A program made the translations under genes and the position numbers. A stretch of DNA of 19,264 nt from W2P13-069 sp963590525 (GTDB lineage: Bacteria; Actinomycetota; Coriobacteriia; Coriobacteriales; QAMH01). Below are positions 7,683-16,518 of this stretch, one piece after another. Where the stretch lies: the NCBI GenBank assembly GCA_963590525.1, contig CAVAPV010000047.1, positions 1 to 19,264 of the forward strand, read 5' to 3'. The notes under the pieces were generated by a model that saw only the letters and a program-made list of their open reading frames with translations, did no database searches and was not told the origin of the DNA. The first letter of the stretch is position 1; each line of letters opens with the position of its first letter.

Positions 7683-7727
7683 ACCTGCGGCAATCTCTAC
7701 TAACCTGTGGCAAGGCTCGTATAGAAT
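7683..7727 (+). promoter_or_regulatory. argS promoter region with a direct repeat 20 bp apart
   Basis: ACCTGCGGCAA (7683-7693) and ACCTGTGGCAA (7703-7713) are near-identical 11-mers starting exactly 20 bp apart, i.e. on the same face of the helix. A -10-like TATAGAAT follows at 7720-7727, with no good -35 at the normal distance. The repeats therefore sit where an activator or repressor of the argS operon could bind. No T-box or lysine-riboswitch signature is seen in the 185-nt gap. Confidence 0.4.
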
Positions 7728-7772
7728 GTAATTTCGTATCTTTGGGCTTGTCTGAGTAAAGGAGCATTTACG

Positions 7773-9530
7773 GTGCGCAAGCAGGTTGAGCAGATAGTTG
7801 TCAAGGCTTTGGAGGATGCTGTTGCAGCAGGCGAGCTTCCCTTGAGCGAGATTCCTGATCCCGGCTTGGAGCGACCGCGCGACCGCTCCAATGGAGATTG
7901 GGCTACAACTGTTGCCATGCGTTGCGCCAAGCAGGCACATATGGCTCCTAAAGCTATAGCTGAGATTATCGCTGCAAAACTCGAAGGCAGCGAGCTTCTC
8001 AAATCCGTCGAAGTCGCCGGCCCGGGTTTCATCAACTTGCGTCTCTCTGACGCCGCCTTGCAGGGCATCTTTGCCACGGTGCGCAATCAGGGCGCTTGCT
8101 ATGGACAAAGCAGCTATGGCAACGGCACCAAGATCGACGTCGAGTTCGTCTCTGCAAACCCAACTGGCCCCATGCACCTTGGACATGGGCGCTGGGCTGC
8201 AACGGGCGATGCGTTGTGCCGCGTGCTCTCCTTTGCCGGCTTTGATGTCACGCGTGAGTTCTATATCAACGATGCCGGCAATCAGATGAATGTCTTTGCA
8301 GCGTCTGTGTCTTGCCGCTATCTCCAGGTTGCCGAGCTCGTAAGCCAAGGCAAGACTATCCATGAGGCCTATGCGCATATCATCGCCAACGCAGAGCACT
8401 ATCGCGCCCAGCTCCCGGAAAACTGCTATGCCGGTGCGTATGTTATCGACATCGCATCCAAGATCTTGGAAGCAGAAGGCGACAAGTGGGTTAGCGCGTC
8501 TGCTCAAGAGCGCGAGGCCGCTTTCATGGACATGGCCTACGATGCGGTTTTGACCCACAACAAAGAGGTGCTTAAGGATTTTGGCCTCGAGTTTGACGTG
8601 TGGTTCTCAGAGCGCACGCTGCATGAGAAGGATGCCAACGGCGCATCAATCATCTCCAAGACCATCGACGAGCTTGACTCCTTGGGTTATATCTACGAAA
8701 ACGAGGGCGCAACTTGGTTTAGGACTACAGATTTTGGCGACGATAAAGACCGCGTGCTTATCAAGGCCGATGGCTCTTATACCTATTTTGCCCCCGATAT
8801 CGCCTATCACAAAAACAAGCTCGATCGCGGCCATGCGCGTTGCATCGACCTTTTGGGCGCAGACCACCATGGCTATATCAAGCGCATCCAATCCGTTGGC
8901 CATGTCTTTGGCCACCCCGGCCAACCCGAGGTTGTTATCGGGCAGATGGTCAACCTCTTTAGAGACGGCGAAGCCGTGAGGATGTCTAAGCGCACCGGCG
9001 AGATGGTTACCTTCGAGGAGCTCATCGCCGAGGTCGGTCCCGATGCGACGCGTTATCTCATGTTGTCACGTTCCACAGATCAGGCTATCGACTTCGACAT
9101 CGCCGAGGCAAAAAAGCAAGATTCGTCAAATCCTGTGTATTACGTGCAGTACGCTCATGCGCGCATCTGCTCTATCCTGCGCAAAGCCGCTGGTCAAGAC
9201 GACATTAAGGCCGCTGATGCCGCAGCATCGCTTATCGGCGACACCTGCGATCTGACGCTTCTTGCAGACGAGGCAGAGCTTAACTTGGCGCGAAAGATCG
9301 ATGAGTTTGGCGGGCTTGTGGAGAGCTGCGCTCGCGATCTTGCCCCGTTCCGCTTGACGCATTACGCGCAAGAGCTTGCCGCGAGCTTTCATCAGTTCTA
9401 TACGCGCTGCCATGTTCTTACCGATGACGAGGAGCTTACCAAGTCGCGCCTGTATGTTTGCGACGCATGCCGCCTCGTTCTCGAAAACGCATTGGGCTTG
9501 CTCGGCGTTTGCGCGCCAGAGCGTATGTAA
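7773..9530 (+). CDS. argS: Arginyl-tRNA synthetase
   Basis: A 585-aa class I aminoacyl-tRNA synthetase that charges tRNA-Arg with arginine using ATP. The N-terminal Add1 domain (about 1-95) ends in VAGPGFINLRL. The HIGH motif is SANPTGPMHLGHGR (H135-L-G-H138); the KMSKS-like loop reads MSKRTGE (M404 onward). DLLGADHHGYIKR and SYTYFAPDIAYH are typical of ArgRS. The C-terminal DALR anticodon-binding domain starts near YAHARICSILRKA, and the protein ends in an Arg/Met-type tail. GTG 7773 is preceded by AAAGGAG with 8-nt spacing. First gene of the argS-lysA-hom-gatCAB group. Length is normal for the family. Confidence 0.97.
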   Translation: MRKQVEQIVVKALEDAVAAGELPLSEIPDPGLERPRDRSNGDWATTVAMRCAKQAHMAPKAIAEIIAAKLEGSELLKSVEVAGPGFINLRLSDAALQGIFATVRNQGACYGQSSYGNGTKIDVEFVSANPTGPMHLGHGRWAATGDALCRVLSFAGFDVTREFYINDAGNQMNVFAASVSCRYLQVAELVSQGKTIHEAYAHIIANAEHYRAQLPENCYAGAYVIDIASKILEAEGDKWVSASAQEREAAFMDMAYDAVLTHNKEVLKDFGLEFDVWFSERTLHEKDANGASIISKTIDELDSLGYIYENEGATWFRTTDFGDDKDRVLIKADGSYTYFAPDIAYHKNKLDRGHARCIDLLGADHHGYIKRIQSVGHVFGHPGQPEVVIGQMVNLFRDGEAVRMSKRTGEMVTFEELIAEVGPDATRYLMLSRSTDQAIDFDIAEAKKQDSSNPVYYVQYAHARICSILRKAAGQDDIKAADAAASLIGDTCDLTLLADEAELNLARKIDEFGGLVESCARDLAPFRLTHYAQELAASFHQFYTRCHVLTDDEELTKSRLYVCDACRLVLENALGLLGVCAPERM

Positions 9531-9553
9531 TACAAGAAAGGACCCTTTAGGCT

Positions 9554-10906
9554 ATGTCACATTACGAGCGCGCTGCTGTAGCAGCAGACAATCTCACTGT
9601 TAACGACTTGCTCAACGTCGCTCCCGTTACCACTCAGATTGAAGGCGGCGCGGTGAGCATCGGCGGTGTGGCTTTGACCGACATCATCGACGAGTTTGGC
9701 ACGGCGCTGTACGTCTACGACGAGGCTACCTTGCGCAAGCAGCTGTCTTCTTACGTCAAGGAGTTTCGCAGCCGCTACGAGAAAAGCGACATCATCTATG
9801 CCGCCAAGAGCTTTTGTTGCGTGGCCATGGATAAGATCGTTGCTCAAGAGGGCGTTGGAATCGACGTTGCCAGCGGTGGCGAGCTTGCCATAGCCAAGGC
9901 GGCAGGGTTTCCCATGGACAAAGTCTTTGTCCAGGGCAACAACAAGACCCCCTTGGAGATCGAGGAGGCCATCGAGGCCGGAGTCGCTTGCTTTGTGGTC
10001 GACACGCACGAAGAGCTCGAGCGCATCAACCTTGTTGCCCGCGACAAGGACATCAAGCAAAAGGTTATCTTGCGCATCTGCCCTGGCGTCGAGGCAGACA
10101 CCCTCGACTACATCATGACTGCCAACGAGGACTCCAAGTTTGGCTTCAACATCAAAAACGGCGCGGCAAAGGCTGCTACTAAATACGCCTTGCAGCATAC
10201 TCATTTGGATATGGCTGGCTATCACATGCATATCGGCTCGCAGATCTTCGATCTGAGCTGCTGGCCGGTTGCCATCCGGGTGATGTTCGAGTTCATGGAC
10301 GATATGCGCAAGGAGCTTGGCTATACCGCAAGCATCCTCGATTTGGGTGGCGGTTTGGGCATCCCGTACCTCAATGGAGACAGGCCCTCTTCTATTGCAG
10401 AGTTTGCGCAGGTCGCCTGCGATGCCGTTAAAGAGTGCGCAGCAGAGTTTGACTACCCCTTGCCTCATATCTATACCGAGCCGGGCCGTTCCATCTCGGC
10501 CAACGCGGGTGTGACCCTCTACACGATCGGCTCTGTCAAAGAAAACGGCGGCATCACCTATGTTGCCGTAGACGGCGGAATGACCGACAACATCCGCACT
10601 GCGCTTTACGACTCTGCCTACGAGGCTTTTGTCGTCGAGCGTGCCTGCGAACCCAGGGACATGGTCTGCGACGTCGTGGGCAAGCATTGCGAGAGCGGCG
10701 ATGTCGTTGTGCGCAACCGCAGCCTGCAGTCATGCGAGGCTGGCCAGCATGTTTGCGTTTTGGGTACGGGCGCATACTGCAACGAGATGGCAAGCAACTA
10801 CAACAAGCAAGTGCGTCCGGGAATCGTCATGGTCGCCAACGGCAAGGCTCGCATGGTCGTGCGCCGCGAGACCTACGCAGACCTTCTTGCCCGCGACCTC
10901 TGCTAG
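9554..10906 (+). CDS. lysA: Diaminopimelate decarboxylase
   Basis: A 450-aa PLP enzyme catalysing the last step of lysine synthesis, meso-diaminopimelate to L-lysine plus CO2. Fold-III decarboxylase features: PLP lysine in YAAKSF (K85), DVASGGELAIA, HIGSQI, GGGLGIPY, EPGRSI, the second-subunit KHCESGDVV loop that supplies the catalytic Cys, and VDGGMTDNIRTALY. The CESGD motif and the length favour LysA over ornithine/arginine decarboxylases. ATG 9554 is the first start after an in-frame TAG (9548); AAGAAAGGA lies about 12 nt upstream, a long spacing. It follows argS after 23 nt, the arrangement known from Corynebacterium-type argS-lysA operons, and hom comes next. Confidence 0.96.
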   Translation: MSHYERAAVAADNLTVNDLLNVAPVTTQIEGGAVSIGGVALTDIIDEFGTALYVYDEATLRKQLSSYVKEFRSRYEKSDIIYAAKSFCCVAMDKIVAQEGVGIDVASGGELAIAKAAGFPMDKVFVQGNNKTPLEIEEAIEAGVACFVVDTHEELERINLVARDKDIKQKVILRICPGVEADTLDYIMTANEDSKFGFNIKNGAAKAATKYALQHTHLDMAGYHMHIGSQIFDLSCWPVAIRVMFEFMDDMRKELGYTASILDLGGGLGIPYLNGDRPSSIAEFAQVACDAVKECAAEFDYPLPHIYTEPGRSISANAGVTLYTIGSVKENGGITYVAVDGGMTDNIRTALYDSAYEAFVVERACEPRDMVCDVVGKHCESGDVVVRNRSLQSCEAGQHVCVLGTGAYCNEMASNYNKQVRPGIVMVANGKARMVVRRETYADLLARDLC

Positions 10907-10973
10907 TTTTTCTGCGCCGGTATCGTGCGCTGATGAGTTTTGTTATGGATAAGCGAGTTTTACAGGAGGCATG

Positions 10974-12257
10974 ATGCGCAAAGTCAAGATTGGCCTCATA
11001 GGCTGCGGCACGGTTGGCGGCGGTGTCGTCAAGCTTCTTTTCAAAGAGGGAAGCAACTATCAAGATCGCTTTGGGCCGGAGATCGAGCTGTCCAAGGTTT
11101 GCTCCAGGACCAAATCCAAGATAACGGCCCTTGGTGTGCCTCAAGAGCGCATCGTTGACGACTATATGGATATCATCAACGACCCAGAGATCGACCTCGC
11201 GGTCGAGCTTGTGGGCGGCGCCGGTTTTGCAGGCGATGTCGTCCGCGCAGCGCTTGAGGCTGGCAAGAACGTCGTTACGGCCAACAAAGCGCTTCTTGCA
11301 GAGTACGGCGAGGAGATTTTCCATCTGGCAGATAGTGGCAAGGGCAGCGTCTCCTTTGAGGCTGCCGTCGGCGGCGGCATTCCTGTTGTGGATCCCCTCA
11401 AGCGCAGCTTGGTTGGCAATCGCATCGACTCTGTCATGGGAATCCTCAACGGCACCACCAACTACATGCTGACGCGCATGGACGAAGAAGGCATCGAGTA
11501 TGCAGACGTCTTGGCCGATGCTCAGCGTCTGGGTTATGCCGAAGCCGACCCGACAGCAGACGTCGAGGGCCACGATGCGGCTGCAAAGATCGCCTTGCTC
11601 AGCTCCATGGTCTTCAATTCGCGCGTCAACGTCCATGACGTCTACACCAACGGCATAAGCTCCATCAGCCCCGTTGACTTTGACCGAGCGCGCCATATGG
11701 GTTACGTCATCAAGCTCTTGGCTATCGGCCGCAGGACCGACAAGGGCATCGATGTGCGCGTGCACCCCGCGATGCTTCCTTCTAGCCACCCCATGGCCTC
11801 TGTCAACGGTGTTTACAACGCTGTCTATATCGAAGGCGAGCCTATCGGCGACGTTATGTTCTTTGGCCAAGGTGCCGGCGAGGGCGCTACTGCCTCTGCT
11901 GTCATGGGCAACATCATCGATGCTGCCCGCTGCATCGCCGAGGGAAGCCCCGTTGGCTTTGCCTGCACGTGCATCTACAAGATGCCCTACATGCCCATCG
12001 AGGATTTGGAGAGCCGCTATTACATCCGCATCGAGGTCAAAGACGTCCATGGTACGCTCCATGCCGTGTCCGACATCTTTGACAAGCACGCGATTTCGAT
12101 CAAGACGCTCAACCAGACTCCCGTCAGCAAAGAGATAAGCGAGATGACGTTTGTCACTCACAAGGTCAAGGAGTCCGATATCCAGCAGGCGCTTGCAGAG
12201 ATCGAGGCATCTCCTGTCTGCGATCACATCGGAACCCTTATCAGGATCGAGGAATAA
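10974..12257 (+). CDS. hom: Homoserine dehydrogenase with C-terminal ACT domain
   Basis: A 427-aa NAD(P)-dependent enzyme reducing aspartate semialdehyde to homoserine, the branch point to threonine and methionine. Rossmann motif GCGTVGGGVV (10-19), AVELVGG, VVTANKALLAEYG, then the catalytic-domain signature GGGIPVVDPLKRSL, ILNGTTNYML and AEADPTADVEGHDAA. Residues ~349 to the end form an ACT domain (YYIRIEVKDVHGTLHAVSDI), usually the site of threonine feedback inhibition. ATG 10974 is preferred over ATG 10971 because AGGAGG (10964-10969) is only 1 nt from the latter. It lies 67 nt after lysA; argS-lysA-hom is a classic actinobacterial order, though thrB and thrC are not in the window. Its tandem stop TAA TAA leads into gatC. 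Confidence 0.97.
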   Translation: MRKVKIGLIGCGTVGGGVVKLLFKEGSNYQDRFGPEIELSKVCSRTKSKITALGVPQERIVDDYMDIINDPEIDLAVELVGGAGFAGDVVRAALEAGKNVVTANKALLAEYGEEIFHLADSGKGSVSFEAAVGGGIPVVDPLKRSLVGNRIDSVMGILNGTTNYMLTRMDEEGIEYADVLADAQRLGYAEADPTADVEGHDAAAKIALLSSMVFNSRVNVHDVYTNGISSISPVDFDRARHMGYVIKLLAIGRRTDKGIDVRVHPAMLPSSHPMASVNGVYNAVYIEGEPIGDVMFFGQGAGEGATASAVMGNIIDAARCIAEGSPVGFACTCIYKMPYMPIEDLESRYYIRIEVKDVHGTLHAVSDIFDKHAISIKTLNQTPVSKEISEMTFVTHKVKESDIQQALAEIEASPVCDHIGTLIRIEE

Positions 12258-12260
12258 TAA

Positions 12261-12566
12261 ATGGCTCTAACTCAAAAGGACGTCCGCGATATCGCGGAGT
12301 ACGTCCGTATCGGCTTGTCCGACGACGAGGTTGCGGCGATGACCGACGACCTCAACAGCATCATGGAAACGCTTGCCCCCATCACCCAGTACGACCTCGA
12401 AGGTGTGGAACCGACGTTTCACCCTATCGGAGACCTCTCCAACGTCATGCGCGAAGATGTCGTGGGCAAGCCATTCCCGCGAGAAGTTGCCTTGTCCAAC
12501 AGCTCTTCTGTCAAGGACGGCTGCTTTGAGATTCCGTCGATTCTTGGTGGGGAGGGGGATCGCTAA
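12261..12566 (+). CDS. gatC: Asp/Glu-tRNA(Asn/Gln) amidotransferase subunit C
   Basis: A 101-aa subunit that stabilises GatA within the GatCAB amidotransferase, which converts misacylated Glu-tRNA(Gln) and Asp-tRNA(Asn) to the correct amides. GatC features: LTQKDVRDIAEYVRIGLSDD at the N terminus, the central LNSIMETLAPITQYDLEGVEP and a C-terminal VREDVV-like stretch. It starts 3 nt after hom, with GAGG of the hom tail as ribosome-binding site. The stop overlaps the gatA start (TAATG). Confidence 0.95.
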   Translation: MALTQKDVRDIAEYVRIGLSDDEVAAMTDDLNSIMETLAPITQYDLEGVEPTFHPIGDLSNVMREDVVGKPFPREVALSNSSSVKDGCFEIPSILGGEGDR

Positions 12567-14041
12567 TGAGGTCTTTTGAAGAGCTTGGTGTCAAAGACAT
12601 ACACGATGGCCTCGTTTCCAAGGAGTTCTCTGCTGTAGAGATCGCTCAGGCCAGCTTGGATGCCATCAACGCTAAAGATGATGCTATCCATGCGTTTTTG
12701 GAGGTTACTCCCGATCTTGCCCTTAAACAGGCGCGTCTTGTCGACGAGGCTGTTGCAGGAGGGGAGAAGCTGGGTATATTGGCCGGTGTCCCCTGCGCGT
12801 TCAAAGACAACATGAACCAGGTGGGTACGCATACGACCTGCGCCTCCAAGACGCTTGAGGACTATGTGAGCCCCTACGACGCCACCTGTGTGGCAAACGC
12901 CGTTTCAGCTGGTGCCGTGCCCGTCGGCAAGACGAACATGGACGAGTTCGCTTTTGGTTCCACAACGGAGAGCTCTTACTTTGGAAAGACCAACAACCCT
13001 TGGGACACCGACCGCGTGCCCGGCGGCTCTTCTGGCGGCTCTGCTGCTGCCGTTGCAGCCGGCATGGTGCCGGTGTCTTTGGGCTCGGATACCGGTGGAT
13101 CAATCCGCCAGCCGGCAAGCTTTTGCGGTGTTGTAGGCCTCAAACCCACGTACGGCGTTGTCAGCCGCTACGGTGTCGTCGCTTTTGGCTCCTCGCTTGA
13201 CCAAGTGGGTCCCTTTGCCCGTACGGTTGCAGATGCCGCCTACGTGCTCAACGCCATCTCGGGTCATGATCCGCATGATTGCACGAGCCAGCCTTGCGAT
13301 GTCGATTTCACTGCCTGCCTCAACATGGGTGTGAGCGGTATGAAGATCGGCGTTGTTGACGCCTTCATGGAGATGGAGGGTCTGTCTCAAGAGGTCAAAG
13401 ACGCTTATGCCAATGCTTGCAAGCAGCTTGAGGGTCTTGGTGCTCAGATCGTCGATGTCGAGCTGCCCCATGCTCAGGCTGCTATCAGCGCATACTACGT
13501 CATCGCTCCGTGCGAGGCGTTTTCCAACCTCTCGCGCTTTGACTCTGTCCGCTACGGTCATGTTGGCGCCGGCAAAGACCTCGCGCAACGCTACGAGTCC
13601 TCTCGTGCGGAGGGTTTTGGTCCTGAGGCCAAGCGCCGCATCATGCTGGGTGGCCATCTGCTTGCGAGCGGCGTTTACGATAAGTACTACTATCCTGCGC
13701 AGCAGGTGCGCACGCTTATCACGCAAGACTATGTGCGCGCGTTTAACAAGGTCGATGCCATCATCATGCCCACGGCTCCTAAGGTTGCCTACAAGTCCGG
13801 CGAGATGAACGACCCGGCAAGCATGTATCTGTCCGATATCTTTACCATCAGCCTCAATATCGCAGGCAACGGCGGTATGAGTCTTCCGGTTGGTTTTGGT
13901 GCCCAAACCGGTATGCCCGTCGGCTTGCAGATCATCGGCCCCCAGTTTAGGGACGAGATCATCTTGCGCGTTGGGTCTGCGCTCGAGAGCTGCTGTGGCA
14001 TGGCTGGTAAGGTCGCGCCTTTTAAGGGAGGAGCCAACTAA
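12566..14041 (+). CDS. gatA: Asp/Glu-tRNA(Asn/Gln) amidotransferase subunit A (glutaminase/amidase)
   Basis: A 491-aa amidase-signature enzyme releasing ammonia from glutamine (or asparagine) for transfer to the misacylated tRNA. The Ser-cisSer-Lys triad is in place: K80 in CAFKDN, S155 in GGSSGGSAAA and S179 in SDTGGSIRQPA, the same spacing as in Staphylococcus GatA. GFGAQTGMPVGLQIIGP near the C terminus is typical. ATG 12566 overlaps the gatC stop by 1 nt, with a purine-rich GGGGAGGGGGA site. Its own stop overlaps gatB by 1 nt, so the three subunits should be translationally coupled. Confidence 0.97.
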   Translation: MRSFEELGVKDIHDGLVSKEFSAVEIAQASLDAINAKDDAIHAFLEVTPDLALKQARLVDEAVAGGEKLGILAGVPCAFKDNMNQVGTHTTCASKTLEDYVSPYDATCVANAVSAGAVPVGKTNMDEFAFGSTTESSYFGKTNNPWDTDRVPGGSSGGSAAAVAAGMVPVSLGSDTGGSIRQPASFCGVVGLKPTYGVVSRYGVVAFGSSLDQVGPFARTVADAAYVLNAISGHDPHDCTSQPCDVDFTACLNMGVSGMKIGVVDAFMEMEGLSQEVKDAYANACKQLEGLGAQIVDVELPHAQAAISAYYVIAPCEAFSNLSRFDSVRYGHVGAGKDLAQRYESSRAEGFGPEAKRRIMLGGHLLASGVYDKYYYPAQQVRTLITQDYVRAFNKVDAIIMPTAPKVAYKSGEMNDPASMYLSDIFTISLNIAGNGGMSLPVGFGAQTGMPVGLQIIGPQFRDEIILRVGSALESCCGMAGKVAPFKGGAN

Positions 14042-15570
14042 TGAAAGAGCTTGAAGAGGTCCTCCAGGACTGGGAGGCTGTCATCGGCTTGGAGATCCAT
14101 GCCGAGCTCACCACTCTCAACACAAAGATGTTCTGCTCATGCCCTATTGAGTTTGGCGCAGATCCCAACACCCATACCTGCCCTGTTTGCCTTGGGCTTC
14201 CAGGAGCTTTGCCTGTTCCCAACAAGGCTGCTATCGAGAGCATCGTGCTAGCTGGCCTTGCAACCAACTGCGATATCGAGAAGCGCACGATGTTCTATCG
14301 CAAGGGTTACTTCTACCCTGATATGGCCAAGAACTTCCAGACCACGCAAGGGCCTAAGGCTTTTTGCATGCGTGGCCATCTGGATTTGGAAGTCTCGGGA
14401 AACGCCGCAAAAGAACGCATCGATGTTGATAAGAACGAAGACGGCTCCTATGTTGCGCGCATTGGCATCACGCGTATCCATATGGAAGAAGACGCCGGCA
14501 AGATGGTTCATGTTGGTGGCGCCGAAGGCAGGATCGACGGCGCTACAAACTCCTTGGTTGACTACAACCGTGCCGGAACGCCTTTGATCGAGCTTGTTAC
14601 CGAGCCCGAGCTGCGAACGCCCGAAGAAGCCCGTCTTTTCATGCAGAAGCTGCGCCAGATCTACTTGGCTATCGGCATCTCTGACTGCTCTATGGAGGAA
14701 GGCTCCATGCGTTGCGATGGCAATGTGTCGCTGCGCCGTAGGGGAGAGACGACCTTTGGCGTCAAGACAGAGCTCAAGAACATGAACTCTTTCAAGAACC
14801 TTCATGACGGCCTTGCATACGAGATTCGCCGTCAGGCAGAGGTTTTGGAGAGCGGGGGAGTGATTCGTCAAGAGACGCGTCACTGGGAGCCCGGTGCCAA
14901 GCGAACCATCGTCATGCGCGTCAAGGAGACGGCAGACGACTATCGCATGTTCCCCGACCCCGACCTTGCTCCTTACGATCTAAGCGACGAGTGGATCGAC
15001 TCTGTGAGGGCAAAGCTCCCCGAGCTGCCCGATGCAAAACGCGACCGTTATATCGAGACCTGGGGGCTTCCCAAGGCAGATGCAGCTGATATTGCTGGCG
15101 ACATCGAGTTCTCCGCGTTCTTTGAGCAGGCGGCAGACGGATTTGATGAGGCGCAGTCAAAGAAGCTCGCTAATCTCATCCTCAATGACATCAGCGCATA
15201 CAGGAACGAGAATTCCGTTGCCATCGAGCAGACCAAGGCGACACCTGCCGCTGTGGCAAAGCTTGCCTGTTTGCTTGCAAATGACACCATCAGCTCCAAG
15301 GCTGGCAAAGAGGTTCTTGCTGCCGTGCTCGAACAGGGCGTAGACGTCGATGAATACGTTGACAGCCATGGTATGAAGCAAAGCACCGACACCTCTGCCA
15401 TCGAAGCTGCGATGGATGAGCTCATGGCTGCCAACATGGATAAGGTGGAAGCTTACCGAGCAGGTAAGAAGGGCCTGCAAGGTTTCTTCATGGGCCAGAT
15501 GATGAAAGCAGCCGGCGGTGGCAACCCCAAGGTCATCAGCCAGATCGTAACCGCAAAGCTGGAGGGTTAA
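14041..15570 (+). CDS. gatB: Asp/Glu-tRNA(Asn/Gln) amidotransferase subunit B
   Basis: A 509-aa subunit that binds and phosphorylates the misacylated tRNA and accepts ammonia from GatA. The signature VIGLEIHAELTT (14-25) is followed by two Cys pairs (C32/C34 and C47/C50) of the Zn-binding type, then the cradle domain with KNMNSF, and a C-terminal YqeY-like tRNA-binding domain ending in GKKGLQGFFMGQMMKA. The SD is GGGAGGAG (14026-14033). Complete GatCAB suggests the organism lacks AsnRS and/or GlnRS, but this cannot be seen here. Confidence 0.97.
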   Translation: MKELEEVLQDWEAVIGLEIHAELTTLNTKMFCSCPIEFGADPNTHTCPVCLGLPGALPVPNKAAIESIVLAGLATNCDIEKRTMFYRKGYFYPDMAKNFQTTQGPKAFCMRGHLDLEVSGNAAKERIDVDKNEDGSYVARIGITRIHMEEDAGKMVHVGGAEGRIDGATNSLVDYNRAGTPLIELVTEPELRTPEEARLFMQKLRQIYLAIGISDCSMEEGSMRCDGNVSLRRRGETTFGVKTELKNMNSFKNLHDGLAYEIRRQAEVLESGGVIRQETRHWEPGAKRTIVMRVKETADDYRMFPDPDLAPYDLSDEWIDSVRAKLPELPDAKRDRYIETWGLPKADAADIAGDIEFSAFFEQAADGFDEAQSKKLANLILNDISAYRNENSVAIEQTKATPAAVAKLACLLANDTISSKAGKEVLAAVLEQGVDVDEYVDSHGMKQSTDTSAIEAAMDELMAANMDKVEAYRAGKKGLQGFFMGQMMKAAGGGNPKVISQIVTAKLEG

Positions 15571-15572
15571 AT

Positions 15573-16484
15573 ATTAGCTCTGCAGATCTTCATAGTTGCG
15601 AGTTGTGCCCCCGCTCCTGCAAGGCCGATCGGCTTGCGGGAGCGGTTGGCTACTGCCTTCAAAGCGCACGGTTGAAGGTAGCCCGTGCGTCTCTTCATGC
15701 TTGGGAAGAGCCTCCTATAAGCGGTAACAATGGGAGCGGTACGGTTTTCTTCTCTGGATGCCCCCTGCATTGCGTTTACTGCCAAAACCAGCCAATCGCA
15801 AATGGAACAGTCGGTAAAGAGATAAGCGTCAAGCGCTTGTCTCAAATCTTCTTGGAGCAGCAGGAAAGGGGTGCTCACAACATCAATCTTGTGACACCAA
15901 CGCACTTTGCGCTCCAGATTGCCGATGCTCTTAGATCTGCCAAATCAAAGGGCTTGAAAATCCCCGTTGTCTACAATTGCTCTGGTTATGAAGGCATCCA
16001 GTCTTTAGAGGCAATGAGCGGTCTTGTCGATATCTACCTTACCGATTTCAAGTATGCCAACAGCGAGCTTGCCCTGCGTTACTCTAATGCTCCGGATTAC
16101 CCTGATGTTGCGAGCCGGGCTCTAGACGCGATGTTTGCTCAAGTAGGCCCTTATCAAGAAGACGAGCAAAGCGGTCTTGCCAAAAGGGGAGTAGTGGTCA
16201 GGCATCTCCTGCTGCCCAATTGCCTTGATGACTCCCTAGAGGTTATGGAGCTTCTAGCTTCAAAGCCTTATGCCCAAGACATCGTAGTGAGCTTGATGAG
16301 CCAGTACACACCCATGCCTGGTATTGGCTCTAAGTATCCAGAATTAGACCAGACCGTTTGCGCTGATGAATACGATTGCCTCGTCGACTATGCTTTGAGC
16401 TTGGGGTTGGAACATTCTTTTTGCCAAGAGGGTGCTGCTGCAAGCGAGTCTTTTATCCCTTCGTTTGACTGCCAAGGCGTGTAG
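15573..16484 (+). CDS. Radical SAM protein, COG1313 (PflX-like); probable AUU start
   Basis: A 303-aa radical SAM protein related to pyruvate-formate-lyase activating enzymes; the COG1313 group has no settled substrate. The N terminus has the family's Cys cluster HSCELCPRSCKADRLAG (C9, C12, C16, then C28), followed by VARASLHAWEEPPISG and FFSGCPLHCVYCQN with the [4Fe-4S] ligands C63, C67 and C70. LVTPTHFALQIADAL, PVVYNCSGYE and YTPMPGIGSKYP fit the group. No ATG, GTG or TTG precedes the Cys cluster in this frame (the frame opens at 15468). The first, TTG 15603, codes for the Leu inside CELCPR and has no ribosome-binding site. GGAGGG (15561-15566) lies 6 nt before ATT 15573, 2 nt after the gatB stop; hence the AUU start. 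The function in this operon is unknown. Confidence 0.85.
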   Translation: MSSADLHSCELCPRSCKADRLAGAVGYCLQSARLKVARASLHAWEEPPISGNNGSGTVFFSGCPLHCVYCQNQPIANGTVGKEISVKRLSQIFLEQQERGAHNINLVTPTHFALQIADALRSAKSKGLKIPVVYNCSGYEGIQSLEAMSGLVDIYLTDFKYANSELALRYSNAPDYPDVASRALDAMFAQVGPYQEDEQSGLAKRGVVVRHLLLPNCLDDSLEVMELLASKPYAQDIVVSLMSQYTPMPGIGSKYPELDQTVCADEYDCLVDYALSLGLEHSFCQEGAAASESFIPSFDCQGV

Positions 16485-16486
16485 CG

Positions 16487-16518
16487 TACCTTCAAACAGG
16501 AAACTTTGCTTGAGGGTA
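16487..16518 (+). terminator. Weak hairpin after the radical SAM gene
   Basis: TACCTTCAA (16487-16495) pairs with TTGAGGGTA (16510-16518), 9 bp with one G-U, starting 2 nt after the stop codon. No T-run follows. The rest of 16519-16680 shows no gene or signal that I can support. Confidence 0.3.

Noticed and set aside
10827..12227. 466-codon open frame on the minus strand opposite hom
   Set aside because: It lies antisense to a gene with all family motifs. Genes with biased codon use that avoid TTA, CTA and TCA leave long open antisense frames; no ribosome-binding site or homology supports it. The same holds for 5131-6087 (opposite nhaA) and 3313-4059 (opposite pcrA).
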